Of a stretch of 64,000 nucleotides of DNA, positions 53,980-63,514 are shown in pieces. Source of the DNA: Palleronia marisminoris (GTDB lineage: Bacteria > Pseudomonadota > Alphaproteobacteria > Rhodobacterales > Rhodobacteraceae); NCBI RefSeq assembly GCF_900172315.1, contig NZ_FWFV01000001.1:620001-684000 (forward strand). Direction: 5' to 3'. Every line of letters starts with the position of its first letter. The first letter of the stretch is position 1. A model generated the notes under the pieces. The model saw only the letters and a list, made by a program, of their open reading frames with translations. It searched no databases and was not told the DNA's origin. Both the position numbers and the translations under genes were made by a program.

Positions 53980-55194
53980 CTACTCAATCCCCGACCGCCG
54001 CGCGTCCCAATGGGTAATCGCGTAGAGGACGAGGCCCACGAGGCTCAGCGCCGCGCCCACATATCCCGCGACCGGGAAGTCGTGGCCCGCCGCAATCGCC
54101 CGCGCGGCCAGGAACGGCCCGAGCGCGTTCGCCATGTTGAACGCCGCATGATGCAGCGACGCAGCCATCTGCTGCGCGTCCCCGGCGACGTTCATCAGCC
54201 GGGTCTGCAGGGTGGTCGAGACCCCTCCGAGCACGCTCATCAGAAGGATGGCCACCGCCATGGGCCACAGCCCCCCTTCGACGGCCATCGGCAAAAGCGC
54301 GAGCACCACGGCGCCGCCTCCGAACGCGGTATAGGCCGCCAGGTTCAGGTTCCGGTCGGTCAGCTCGGCCATGATCAGGTTGAACGCGGTCATCCCGACC
54401 CCCGCCACCAGCAGCATCATCGCCACGGCGGTCTCGGACGCGCCCAGCGTCGTCTGAACCATCGACGCGATGTAGGTATAGACGGCGAAGAACCCGCCGA
54501 ACCCGACCGCCCCGGTCAGAAGCGTCAGCAGGACCTGCCTGTTCTTCAGCGCCCCGAGCTCGCGCAGCGGTGCGGCGCCGGGATCGGCCGGCGTCCGCGG
54601 CGCCTTGACGAGGACCGCCAGCGCCGTCAGCAGCGCCGTGATCGCGACGATGACGAAGCCGGCGCGCCATCCGATGAACTGGCTGAGCCAGCTTGCCGCC
54701 GGCACGCCGATCATGGTGGCCGTGGTCAGGCCCAGGAAGACGCGCGCCACGGCAGAGGCCCGCTTGTTGCGGGGCACGACCGAGGCGGCGACAAGGGCGG
54801 CCACGCCGAAATACGCTCCGTGCGGGAGGCCCGCGAAGAAGCGCGCGGCCACGAAGGTGCCGAAGCTGGGCGCGAAGGCCGACACGAAGTTGAACAGCGC
54901 AAAGGCGATCATCAAGCCGACCAGCATGATCCGCTTGCGCAGCTTCGCCCCCGCCACCGCGAGAAGCGGAGCACCGATCGTGACGCCGAGCGCATAGGCG
55001 CTGATCGCATCCGCGGCGCGCGCCTCGGTCACCGCGTAGTCGGCGGCGAAGTTGGGCAGCAGCGCCATCGAGGCGAACTCGGTCGTGCCGATCGCAAACG
55101 CGCCGAGCGCCAGCGCGAGCAGAACGGCCCTTGGTGAACTTGCCCGGACGGCAGGCGCGGCGGCGTCCCTGCCGTCAAATTCGATATCGACCAC
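53980..55194 (-). CDS. MFS exporter, AraJ/DHA1 type
   Basis: 404 residues starting at a GTG at 55194, with GGAAAG 7 bp upstream; the frame remains open to 55647 but the added part is not protein-like. Twelve hydrophobic helices are seen. The first helix motif ALGAFAIGTTEFASMALLPN and the helix-4 AGLPHGAYFGVAALVAAS are the marks of the AraJ/YdhP/PbuE group of sugar or purine exporters. The A-motif region reads GAKLRKRIMLVGL. The substrate is unknown. The gene ends 32 bp after the convergent yebE-like gene. Confidence 0.88.
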   Translation of the reverse strand: MVDIEFDGRDAAAPAVRASSPRAVLLALALGAFAIGTTEFASMALLPNFAADYAVTEARAADAISAYALGVTIGAPLLAVAGAKLRKRIMLVGLMIAFALFNFVSAFAPSFGTFVAARFFAGLPHGAYFGVAALVAASVVPRNKRASAVARVFLGLTTATMIGVPAASWLSQFIGWRAGFVIVAITALLTALAVLVKAPRTPADPGAAPLRELGALKNRQVLLTLLTGAVGFGGFFAVYTYIASMVQTTLGASETAVAMMLLVAGVGMTAFNLIMAELTDRNLNLAAYTAFGGGAVVLALLPMAVEGGLWPMAVAILLMSVLGGVSTTLQTRLMNVAGDAQQMAASLHHAAFNMANALGPFLAARAIAAGHDFPVAGYVGAALSLVGLVLYAITHWDARRSGIE

Positions 55195-55334
55195 GTCATT
55201 CTTTCCATGTCTGCGGAACAGGCCCGAAGCCCATGCACCCCCTATGGGGTCGGTCCGCAAGTTTGAGGGGGCAATCGTCCCGAAGCGTTCGAAGTAGGCG
55301 CGGTGGGGCCGGTTTGCCACGGGCGGGCCCGCGA

Positions 55335-56558
55335 TCAGGCAGAAGCACGCCGATAGGCGGCGAGGCCCGGCCCCGAGGTGACCCCGTGCACCAGGATCGA
55401 CACGACGATCACGAGGCTCGCGACGTGCCATGTCGCGGGATCGCGCAGACGCTCTTCGGCGTGGAGCGCATAGTAGATCGCCGCGACACCCACCGGCCCG
55501 AACCAGCCGAGGAACGCGGCGTCCCGCCCGACCAGCCCCGCCCCGAGCCAGCGACCCGTCACCAGAAGGGCGATCGGACGGCGCAGCAGGACGATCGCGA
55601 CGGCAAAGGCCGGAACCTGCCAGCCGAGGCCGAACCACTCGCGCCACGGCAGCATCGCGCCGAAGATGGTGAAGACCGGCAGGTTGAAGAGCTTGCTGAT
55701 CCCCTCCTGAACTTGCTGCTCCTCGAACTCCTCTCCGCGATCCACGCCGAAGTTGAAGGCAGCTCCCGCCGCGAAGGCCGCGAGGATCCCGTCCGACCCC
55801 ACGAGCTTCGCCGTCGACACCACGACCAGCGACAGCGCGACCGAGAGGCTGATCAGCGAGGTCTTTCCCACCCAGCCCAACTCGTCCGCGTGGTGCAAGG
55901 CCACCGCCGCGACATAGCCGATCACCAGGCCGACGACGACGGCCAGCACCACGCCCACCAGCAGGACATCGACCAGCCAGCGGTCGAAGGCGCCCGACGA
56001 TGTGCCATGCGAGATCAGCAGGATCGGCAGCAGGACGATCAGGTAGGCGAGCCCGTCATTCGCCCCCGACTCGAGCGACAGGGTCGAGCGCAGCCGGTCC
56101 GGCAGGCTTCGTTCGGCCGCGCTGCCGGTCACGATGGACGAGGCGACGACCGGATCGGTCGGGGTGACGATGGCCCCCAGCAACAATGCCATGAGCGGCG
56201 AAATCCCGAGGAAGAGCCAGGCTAGCCCGGCAGAGACCAGCCACATGACCAGCATCCCGACCGTCAGAAGCAGGCCGAGGGGGCGCAGCAGATGTCTGTA
56301 GCTTTCCTTCGGCGTGCGCAGCGCGATGCCGAAGACCGAGATGGCGAGGGTGAATCGCGCCGCCTCCTTCAGGATCAGGCGAGAGTGGGGCCAATCCTGC
56401 GGCTGCAGCCAGCGCAGAACCTCCGGCCCCGCGACGATCCCCATTGTCATCGCGATGATGGGCTTCGCCATCGGCAACGACCCGAGCCGATCCGAGATCA
56501 GTCCGGCAATGACGACCACGAAGCCGGCAAGGGCGATGGCGGTGTTCACCTGATGCAA
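55335..56558 (-). CDS. CPA1-family cation/proton antiporter
   Basis: 407 residues from a TTG at 56558 preceded by GGAG 9-10 bp upstream; an ATG at 56648 would add 30 polar residues of poor quality. Eleven to twelve hydrophobic helices are visible. The ion-binding segments are LGAIVTPTDPVVASSIV and LSLESGANDGLAYLIVLLP (TP and ND pairs), the CPA1/NhaP hallmark. It probably exchanges Na+ or K+ for protons across the inner membrane. It lies alone between the MFS exporter and hemN. Confidence 0.88.
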   Translation of the reverse strand: MHQVNTAIALAGFVVVIAGLISDRLGSLPMAKPIIAMTMGIVAGPEVLRWLQPQDWPHSRLILKEAARFTLAISVFGIALRTPKESYRHLLRPLGLLLTVGMLVMWLVSAGLAWLFLGISPLMALLLGAIVTPTDPVVASSIVTGSAAERSLPDRLRSTLSLESGANDGLAYLIVLLPILLISHGTSSGAFDRWLVDVLLVGVVLAVVVGLVIGYVAAVALHHADELGWVGKTSLISLSVALSLVVVSTAKLVGSDGILAAFAAGAAFNFGVDRGEEFEEQQVQEGISKLFNLPVFTIFGAMLPWREWFGLGWQVPAFAVAIVLLRRPIALLVTGRWLGAGLVGRDAAFLGWFGPVGVAAIYYALHAEERLRDPATWHVASLVIVVSILVHGVTSGPGLAAYRRASA

Positions 56559-56712
56559 GTCGGTCTCCGGGCGCGGGTCGCGCGAGGTCTGGCTCAACGC
56601 GGTCAAGGCTCTGGAAGGTGGTCTGGATGCCGTGAAGGTCCAGTTCATCGAGCCTGTTGCCGCCCTTGGCCCGGCGCTGTCTTCGGAGCCTATGCAAAGC
56701 CCGCGCGGGCCG

Positions 56713-58065
56713 TCACGAGGCCCTCGAATAGGTCGCGCCGATGCTGCGGAATTCGTCGTACTCGGCGGCGATGATCCGGGTCAGGGGGCGTCCCTCGTCG
56801 CGGATCCGCAGGTCGCGGCCCTCGCGCGCGACCATGCCGGGGAACTTCCCGGCGACGGTGGCGTGGATCGGCTCCAGCGCGTCGCTGTCCGCGAATTCGG
56901 CCCTCAGCGCCGCCATGTCGATCCTGAAATCGCACATCAGCATCTCGATCGCGCGGGCGTGGAGCTTGTCCGTCTCGGTCAGGGAATGGCCGCGATAGCC
57001 GGCGAGCGTGCCCGCCCCGATCCGCTGGGTGTAGGCTCCGGTCGCGGCGGCGTTCTGGACATAGCCGCCCGCGAACCGCGAGATCGACGAGGCGCCGATA
57101 CCAATCAACGTGCCGCAGGTATCCTCGGTATAGCCCTGGAAATTGCGCCGCAGCCGACCCGCCCGCATCGCGGTGGCGAGGCCGTCGTCGGGCCGCGCGA
57201 AATGGTCGATGCCGACCGGGTCCAGCCCGGCCGCCCGGAACATCCCGGACGCCGCGCGGAAGAGTTGGTGACGCTCGAGGTCGCCAGGCAGGGCCGCCTC
57301 GTCGATCAGGGTCTGCCGCTTGGACATGTGCGGCACGTGCGCATAGCCGAACAGGGCCACCCGGTCGGGCGACAGCGACAGCACCTTGTCCACCGAGGCG
57401 CGCACCGTCTCGACCGTCTGGTGCGGCAGGCCGTAAACAAGATCGGTGTTCAGCGACGCGATGCCCGCCGCGCGCAGGGCGCGGACGCAGCGGTCGGTCG
57501 CCTCGAAGGACTGCTCGCGACCGATGGCCTTCTGAACCTTATCCCGGAAGTCCTGGATGCCGATGCTGGCGCGCGTCATCCCTTCGGCGCCGAGCGCGGC
57601 GATCTTCGCGTCATCGACCATGGTGGGGTCGATCTCGACCGAGAACTCGAAGTCCTCGGCGGGCCGGATCGCCGCCTTGAGGCTCTGCGACAGGCGATGG
57701 ATCAGCTCGGGCGGCAGGATGGTGGGCGTGCCGCCACCCCAGTGCAGCCGACCCATCCGCACGCCGCGCGGCAGGTGGGCCGCGACCTGCGCAAGCTCGG
57801 CCTCGATCGTGTCGAGGTACCTTTCGACGGGGCTCAGCGTCCTGGTGCCCTGCGTGCGGCAGGCGCAGAACCAGCAGAGCCGCTCGCAGAAGGGGATGTG
57901 GACATAGACCGAGACCGGCTTGGCCGGGTCGAGCCCCTCGAGGCATTCTGCCTGGAACTCGGCACCGACCGCCGGGGAGAAGACCGGGGCGGTCGGATAG
58001 CTGGTGTAGCGCGGGACGCGCGAGTCGAAGAGGCCGAGGGCCCTTAGCTGATCGAGGTTTTCCAT
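56713..58065 (-). CDS. hemN: oxygen-independent coproporphyrinogen III dehydrogenase
   Basis: 450 residues from the ATG at 58065; upstream sequence in frame covers the regulatory sites and is not coding. The radical-SAM motif is C60-x3-C64-x2-C67 (CERLCWFC), followed by a fourth conserved Cys69, as in E. coli HemN. GGGTPT, the SIGIQDF and YGLPHQT segments complete the SAM barrel. It decarboxylates coproporphyrinogen III without oxygen, so it supplies haem under the conditions where cbb3 oxidase is used. An FNR-like site and a CRP-like palindrome lie upstream. Confidence 0.96.
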   Translation of the reverse strand: MENLDQLRALGLFDSRVPRYTSYPTAPVFSPAVGAEFQAECLEGLDPAKPVSVYVHIPFCERLCWFCACRTQGTRTLSPVERYLDTIEAELAQVAAHLPRGVRMGRLHWGGGTPTILPPELIHRLSQSLKAAIRPAEDFEFSVEIDPTMVDDAKIAALGAEGMTRASIGIQDFRDKVQKAIGREQSFEATDRCVRALRAAGIASLNTDLVYGLPHQTVETVRASVDKVLSLSPDRVALFGYAHVPHMSKRQTLIDEAALPGDLERHQLFRAASGMFRAAGLDPVGIDHFARPDDGLATAMRAGRLRRNFQGYTEDTCGTLIGIGASSISRFAGGYVQNAAATGAYTQRIGAGTLAGYRGHSLTETDKLHARAIEMLMCDFRIDMAALRAEFADSDALEPIHATVAGKFPGMVAREGRDLRIRDEGRPLTRIIAAEYDEFRSIGATYSRAS

Positions 58066-58098
58066 GCCCCCTCGTAGCGCGCCCGGCTGCACCGCACT

Positions 58099-58112
58099 TT
58101 GAGCCAGCGCAA
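58099..58112. promoter_or_regulatory. degenerate FNR box upstream of hemN
   Basis: TTGAGCCAGCGCAA keeps the core TTGA and CAA of the FNR palindrome but differs at three or so positions from TTGAT-N4-ATCAA. It starts 34 bp upstream of the hemN ATG, too close for a class II activator unless the leader is very short. The match is weak, but hemN is a known FnrL target in Rhodobacter. Confidence 0.45.
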
Positions 58113-58121
58113 AAACGTCGC

Positions 58122-58137
58122 TGTGAAGCGGATCACA
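58122..58137. promoter_or_regulatory. Crp-type palindrome upstream of hemN
   Basis: TGTGA-N6-TCACA (spacer AGCGGA) is a perfect CRP-family palindrome 57 bp before hemN. Crp/Fnr regulators other than FNR itself read TGTGA half sites. No such regulator is seen in the window. Position suits activation of hemN. Confidence 0.5.
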
Positions 58138-58329
58138 TGCGCGACCTCGACGCTCTCCATCAGGGCCGCGTAAGTGGCAGGCAAAGGTCGAGCTGGCGGG
58201 GACGCATCCTCCCATGAGCGACCGGAACGGGGTCAGGACCGGCAGACCCCGGCCGACAAAGGAGGGACAAACCACTGTCACCTGAGGACAGGGAAATGGC
58301 CGGCCGCCCTCGGGCGGGCGGTTCGCGTT

Positions 58330-58707
58330 TCAGCCCGGCCGAGAAAGGATGAACGCCGCCGCGCCGCCGAGGCAGACCGCCTGCACCACCAGGATCACCG
58401 GCTTCACCCCCAGGATGGCGCTCGCGAGAAAGGTGACCGCCATGACGCTGCACGCCGCCACCTTCGCTCGCCTCGAGATCGCGCCGCGCACTTCCCAATC
58501 GCGGAGGGCGGGGCCGAACACGTGGTGCGCCTCGATCCTGTCGCGGAACCGGGACGAGCCCTTACCGAAGGCGAAAGCCGCCAGAAGCACCAGCGGCGTC
58601 GTCGGCAGGACCGGCAGAACCACCCCGATCCCGGCAACGGCAAGCGCCGCAAAACCGGCCGCGTTCCACAACAACCGGGCGAAGGCGCGCTCTTCCCCCG
58701 ACTTCAT
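58330..58707 (-). CDS. DUF454 (YbaN-like) membrane protein
   Basis: 125 residues from the ATG at 58707. Two membrane hairpins: FAALAVAGIGVVLPVLPTTPLVLLAAFAFGKGSSRF, here seen as GIGVVLPVLPTTP (the family hallmark), and VMAVTFLASAILG plus a last helix. Between them is HHVFGPALRDWEVRGAISRRAK, the conserved cytoplasmic loop. The function is unknown. It follows gdhA by 16 bp in the same direction and may be co-transcribed. The 264-bp region between this gene and hemN holds hairpins (58275-58291, 58304-58317) and the hemN control sites, no gene. Confidence 0.85.
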   Translation of the reverse strand: MKSGEERAFARLLWNAAGFAALAVAGIGVVLPVLPTTPLVLLAAFAFGKGSSRFRDRIEAHHVFGPALRDWEVRGAISRRAKVAACSVMAVTFLASAILGVKPVILVVQAVCLGGAAAFILSRPG

Positions 58708-58723
58708 CGCGCACCCGGCCCTT

Positions 58724-60091
<1,368 letters not shown>

Positions 60092-60160
60092 TCAGGGACA
60101 TCAATAGTGCGCCGCGCGAGCGGGTCACGCGAGCCGTGTGGAATAATGGTGTCGTCGAGT

Positions 60161-60619
60161 TTAGCTGAGGTTCGGAATCGCCCCCGGAGCGCCCTGCCCC
60201 GCATCCTGCACGGCGATGTGCAGCGACCGGGCGATACGCTCTGCGCGCTCGATCACGTGCTCCGCGCCTTCGGGCGAGCATGTCTCGTGCGCGGTTTCGC
60301 GGAACAGGGTCAGCCAGCGCTCGAAATGGCTCCAGTCCACCGGCAGGTTGGCGTGCTTCGGCACCGGGGCGCCGTGGTAGCGCCCCGTCATCAGGGCGAC
60401 CGAGGACCAGAACGCGACCATCCGTTCGAGATGCGGCTCCCAGTCGTCGATCCGCGCGGCGAAGATCGGACCCAGAACGGCATCGGCCCGAACCTTGCCG
60501 TAGAACCGGTGGACCAGCTCGGTCAGCAGAGGCTCGTCGAGCCCGGTCCGCTCCATGAGGTCGGCCGTGATGGCCGGTCGGGCCGAGACCGGCTGAAGCC
60601 GTGGGGCAGCTTGGGTCAT
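60161..60619 (-). CDS. group III truncated haemoglobin
   Basis: 152 residues from the ATG at 60619, with GAGG 8-9 bp upstream. The 2-on-2 globin fold is indicated by LVHRFYGKVRADAVLGPIFAARI (helix B to E), FWSSVALMTGRYHGAPVPKHANLPV (with the group III H-x9-type loop and proximal His) and HFERWLTLFRETA. Group III proteins bind oxygen and NO and are linked to nitrosative stress or microaerobic respiration. It is divergent from nsrR across a palindromic operator, which fits NO induction. Confidence 0.88.
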   Translation of the reverse strand: MTQAAPRLQPVSARPAITADLMERTGLDEPLLTELVHRFYGKVRADAVLGPIFAARIDDWEPHLERMVAFWSSVALMTGRYHGAPVPKHANLPVDWSHFERWLTLFRETAHETCSPEGAEHVIERAERIARSLHIAVQDAGQGAPGAIPNLS

Positions 60620-60661
60620 GAGGACCTCGACACATGGCAGTTGCGTCGAAGCGTAGGCCCT

Positions 60662-60688
60662 GCAATAGGTACTGTAAATACCCATTGC
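60662..60688. promoter_or_regulatory. NsrR-type operator between haemoglobin and nsrR
   Basis: A 27-bp imperfect palindrome has arms GCAATAGGTA and TACCCATTGC (one mismatch each side of the axis) and an AT-rich centre (CTGTAAA). Its axis is at about 60675, between the divergent start codons at 60619 and 60706. The inner ATTTAC/GGTA pattern resembles known NsrR and related Rrf2 sites with two half sites 11 bp apart. Confidence 0.7.
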
Positions 60689-60705
60689 TCCTGATGGAAA
60701 GCGCG

Positions 60706-61125
60706 ATGCGCCTGACGACATTCACGGATTTCGGCTTGCGTGCGCTGATGCGGATGGCCGGCACACCCGAACGCGCGTTCTCCACCGCCGAGCTGGCGAG
60801 CGAATTCGGCATCTCGCGCAATCATCTTGCCAAGATCATGCAACGCCTCGCCCGGAGCGGGATCGTCGAGACGCGCCGGGGTGGCGGCGGCGGCGCGAGG
60901 CTGGCCCGTCCGCCCGACGCGATCCGGCTGGGCGAAGTGGTGCGCGTCCTCGAGCAGGGCCATGTGCTCGTCGATTGCTTCGCGTCCGGTGGCGACTGCA
61001 CGATCGCCGGATGCTGCCGGCTGAAGGGTCGGCTCCGTGCGGCGGAGGCGGCGTTCCTGGCCGATCTCGACCGGTCGACATTGGCCGATGTCGCGCTTCC
61101 GGCACCAGCGACCGGCGCCGCGTGA
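60706..61125 (+). CDS. nsrR: Rrf2-family nitric-oxide-sensing repressor NsrR
   Basis: 139 residues from the ATG at 60706. The N-terminus MRLTTFTDFGLRALMRMA and the winged HTH STAELASEFGISRNHLAKIM match NsrR closely. Cluster ligands are C91, C98 and C103 or C104 in DCFASGGDCTIAGCC, spacing close to E. coli NsrR (91, 96, 102). NO destroys the [Fe-S] cluster and releases the target promoters. The divergent haemoglobin is an obvious target. A DUF6522-like gene follows 28 bp downstream. Confidence 0.92.
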   Translation: MRLTTFTDFGLRALMRMAGTPERAFSTAELASEFGISRNHLAKIMQRLARSGIVETRRGGGGGARLARPPDAIRLGEVVRVLEQGHVLVDCFASGGDCTIAGCCRLKGRLRAAEAAFLADLDRSTLADVALPAPATGAA

Positions 61126-61153
61126 TGCGGGATGAACAGCGCAGGAGGGTCGC

Positions 61154-61426
61154 ATGACCGAGGTTTCGATCACGTCCGAGGGCTTCGTCGTGGACGCGAC
61201 GGTTCTTGGTGACGCGTTCGGGCTGGATGCCGCGACGGTCCCCGAACGCCTGCGCTCGGCCGAGATCACGAGTCGCTGCGAGACCGGCGTGGACGAAGAT
61301 GCCGGGCGGTGGCGCCTGACCTTCTACCACGGCGGCCGCGCGCTTCGGCTGACGGTTGATGAAAGCGGCGCGGTCCTGTCCCGCTCGCGATTTGCCGCCC
61401 ATCCGCCGCAGCCGTCATCGAACTAG
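61154..61426 (+). CDS. small DUF6522-like protein of unknown function
   Basis: A 90-residue soluble protein, ATG at 61154 with AGGAGGG 6-10 bp upstream. Regions SEGFVVDATVLGDAFGLDA, RLRSAEITSRCETGVDEDAGRW and LTFYHGGRALRLTVDESG are conserved in the DUF6522 family as I recall it, which is found mainly in Rhodobacterales and relatives. It contains one Cys (SRC) and no other catalytic motif. It follows nsrR in the same direction by 28 bp, so a role in the NO response is likely by context. The assignment to DUF6522 is by memory of the family pattern. Confidence 0.75.
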   Translation: MTEVSITSEGFVVDATVLGDAFGLDAATVPERLRSAEITSRCETGVDEDAGRWRLTFYHGGRALRLTVDESGAVLSRSRFAAHPPQPSSN

Positions 61427-61440
61427 GGCGGAGCTGCAGT

Positions 61441-61725
61441 TCAGAGGTCCGAGAGGTAGTCTTCCGACACATAGCCCGTGATACCGGGCGACGTGGCGAG
61501 TGAGACGCGGCACCACAGCTGGCCGACTTCGGTCACACAGTCGCGCCGGATCAGCCGGGTGCCGTCGGGTAGACCGAGGATCACGTTGTATCCCAGTCCC
61601 GGCCCCGCGCGCAATTTCAGCAACTCGTCGGGTCCAGCGCCTTCGACCACCGTTCGGCTGCCAAGCCCGCCGCAGCCGGAGACCAGCATCAGCGTCAGGA
61701 TCGCGGCAGTGGTTTGGCGGCGCAT
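61441..61725 (-). CDS. SH3-domain lipoprotein
   Basis: A 94-residue lipoprotein. A short signal sequence ends in the lipobox LVSGC (Cys at about 18), followed by a bacterial SH3 domain: LLKLRAGPGLGYNVILGLPDGTRL and LWCRVSLATSPGITGYVSEDYL. Such SH3b proteins are often secreted or cell-surface and bind peptidoglycan or other polymers. There is a Cys pair in the domain (DC near 62, WC near 71) that could form a disulfide. It is convergent with the DUF6522-like gene with 14 bp between. Confidence 0.82.
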   Translation of the reverse strand: MRRQTTAAILTLMLVSGCGGLGSRTVVEGAGPDELLKLRAGPGLGYNVILGLPDGTRLIRRDCVTEVGQLWCRVSLATSPGITGYVSEDYLSDL

Positions 61726-61895
61726 GAGCAGACCTCGGTTGTTGCTTCGTCGGGTCCTTCTGCCAGCCCGGCCGACGCGAGTGAAGCGCGAACTTGTCCG
61801 GCGTTTCGGCCGACGGTCACGCGGCGACGGGCCTCGAGACGAACGCGGCTCCTCGACAAGCGGGCCTCAGGATTGAAACGGTGCCCCCATGCGAT

Positions 61896-62687
61896 ATGAT
61901 CTTTGACGTGTCAGACAAGTTTATCGGCCTAACTGTCGCCCTCGACAAGTCGGCGTGGCCCGAACGAAAGAAGAACGAGTCGATCGCCGACTGGCTGGGA
62001 CGCAAGATCGTCGCCGGCACCTTTGCCAGCGGCCAGGCGATCCCCACCGAGATGGATTTCCTGGCCGAGACGGGAATCTCCCGCGGGGCCTATCGCGAGG
62101 CGCTGAGGCGGCTGGTGGGCAAGGGCATGCTCGTGACCCGGACGCGCAGCGGCACGCGGGTCACCCCGCGCGACGACTGGTCACTTCTCGATCCCGATGT
62201 CGTCCGCTGGAGTTTCGAGACCGGCGCGCCGCCGGACTGGTACATCCGCGCCCTCTACGAGATGCGCGCGATGATCGAGCCCCCGGCCGCCGCCTTCGCC
62301 GCCGAGCGCCGGACCGAGGAAGACCTGGGACTCTTTCGCAGCGCGCTGGACGCCATGCGCTACTGCGACATGACCGAGGACAGCTGGCACGCCGCCGATG
62401 CGAGCTTCCACCGGGCGATCCTGATCAGCTCGCACAACCCCGTGCTGCGGTCGCTGGAGGCGGGCATCACCGCGGCCGTCGCCTATACGACCGCCTTCCG
62501 CTACCGCGACATGCCCCATCCGCACACACGCAACCCGGTCGAGGAACATGCCGCCGTGTTCGAGCGGATCGAGGCCCGTGATCCGGACGGCACGAGGCGG
62601 CTGATGACCGAACTGGTCGACACCGCCCTGCTGGATTCGAAGGGCACGACGGTGTTCGATTTGGGGCTGCCGACGCTGAAGGTCTAG
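61896..62687 (+). CDS. GntR/FadR-type regulator of a sugar transporter
   Basis: 263 residues from the ATG at 61896; the frame stays open upstream to 61794 but that region is not protein-like. The GntR winged HTH is IPTEMDFLAETGISRGAYRE and RLVGKGMLVTRTRSGTRV. The C-terminal FadR/FCD domain is helical, with metal/ligand residues near HAADASFHRAIL (Asp, His) and NPVEEHAAVFERI (His). FCD regulators usually respond to sugar acids or sugars. It is convergent with two CUT1 permeases, and its last four bases overlap the first permease stop. Confidence 0.88.
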   Translation: MIFDVSDKFIGLTVALDKSAWPERKKNESIADWLGRKIVAGTFASGQAIPTEMDFLAETGISRGAYREALRRLVGKGMLVTRTRSGTRVTPRDDWSLLDPDVVRWSFETGAPPDWYIRALYEMRAMIEPPAAAFAAERRTEEDLGLFRSALDAMRYCDMTEDSWHAADASFHRAILISSHNPVLRSLEAGITAAVAYTTAFRYRDMPHPHTRNPVEEHAAVFERIEARDPDGTRRLMTELVDTALLDSKGTTVFDLGLPTLKV

Positions 62688-63514
62688 CCCTTCACCCCCG
62701 ACGAGATCATCACCGCCTCGGTCACGCGCTTCTGGAAGATCAGGTAGGCGATCACCACCGGCGCCGCGGCCAGAAGTGCCACGGACATGATCCGCGCATA
62801 AGCTACGCCAAAGGAGTCGTTCACCTGCGTGATGCCCACCGGGATCGTCATCATGTCCTCGGTCGTGACGACCAGGAAGGGCCACAGGAACGCGTTCCAC
62901 GACATGATGAAGGTGATGATGCCAAGCGCCGTGGTGATGCCCCAGTTGAGCGGCAGGAACACCTTGAAGAGCAGCGTGTAGTCTCCGCCGCCGTCGAGGA
63001 CCACGGCTTCCTTCATCTCCTTCGGGACGGCGTCGAAGAACTGCTTGTAGACGATGATCACCACCGGCACGACAAGCTGCGGCAGGATGATCCCGCCCCA
63101 GCGGTTGATCAGGCCCAGATCGTTCATCAGCACGAATTGCGGCACCACCAGCGCTTGCGCCGGCACCATGAAGCTGGCCAGCACGATGAGGTAGAGCGCC
63201 TTGCGCCCGGGGAACTCCATCTGGCTCAGCGCATAGGCGCACATCATGCCGGTCAGCAGGACGACCACGGTGATGATGACAGAGGTGCCGATCGAGTTGA
63301 TGTACCAGTCCATGAGGCTCGTGTTGAACAGCGCGTCGACGTAGGACGAGGTGTTGACCTCGTCGGGCAGCAGCCCCGCCTGGTCCGAGACGACCCGGCT
63401 TTCGGTTCGGAGCGAGGTGACGAAGGCCCAGTAGAGCGGGAATATCCAGATCAGCCCCGCCAGCACCGTGATGCAGGTCAGCGCGGCATTCTCGAAGCGT
63501 GTCTGGCGGGTCAT
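62684..63514 (-). CDS. CUT1 sugar ABC transporter permease (MalG-like)
   Basis: A 276-residue permease with six helices. The coupling loop DAVPKEMKEAVVLDGGGDYTLLFKVFLPL carries the EAA motif (EAVVLDGG), and FIMSWNAFLWPFLV follows, as in MalG. The final RVTEAVMISSGVKG is the common C-terminus (G-x-VKG). It begins directly after the stop of the next permease gene (TAG then ATG, adjacent). The substrate is a sugar or sugar derivative, not specified by sequence. Confidence 0.9.
   Translation of the reverse strand: MTRQTRFENAALTCITVLAGLIWIFPLYWAFVTSLRTESRVVSDQAGLLPDEVNTSSYVDALFNTSLMDWYINSIGTSVIITVVVLLTGMMCAYALSQMEFPGRKALYLIVLASFMVPAQALVVPQFVLMNDLGLINRWGGIILPQLVVPVVIIVYKQFFDAVPKEMKEAVVLDGGGDYTLLFKVFLPLNWGITTALGIITFIMSWNAFLWPFLVVTTEDMMTIPVGITQVNDSFGVAYARIMSVALLAAAPVVIAYLIFQKRVTEAVMISSGVKG

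Noticed and set aside
55237-55250. ACCCC/GGGGT mini-hairpin near the MFS gene start
   Set aside because: Only five base pairs; no regulatory logic visible.
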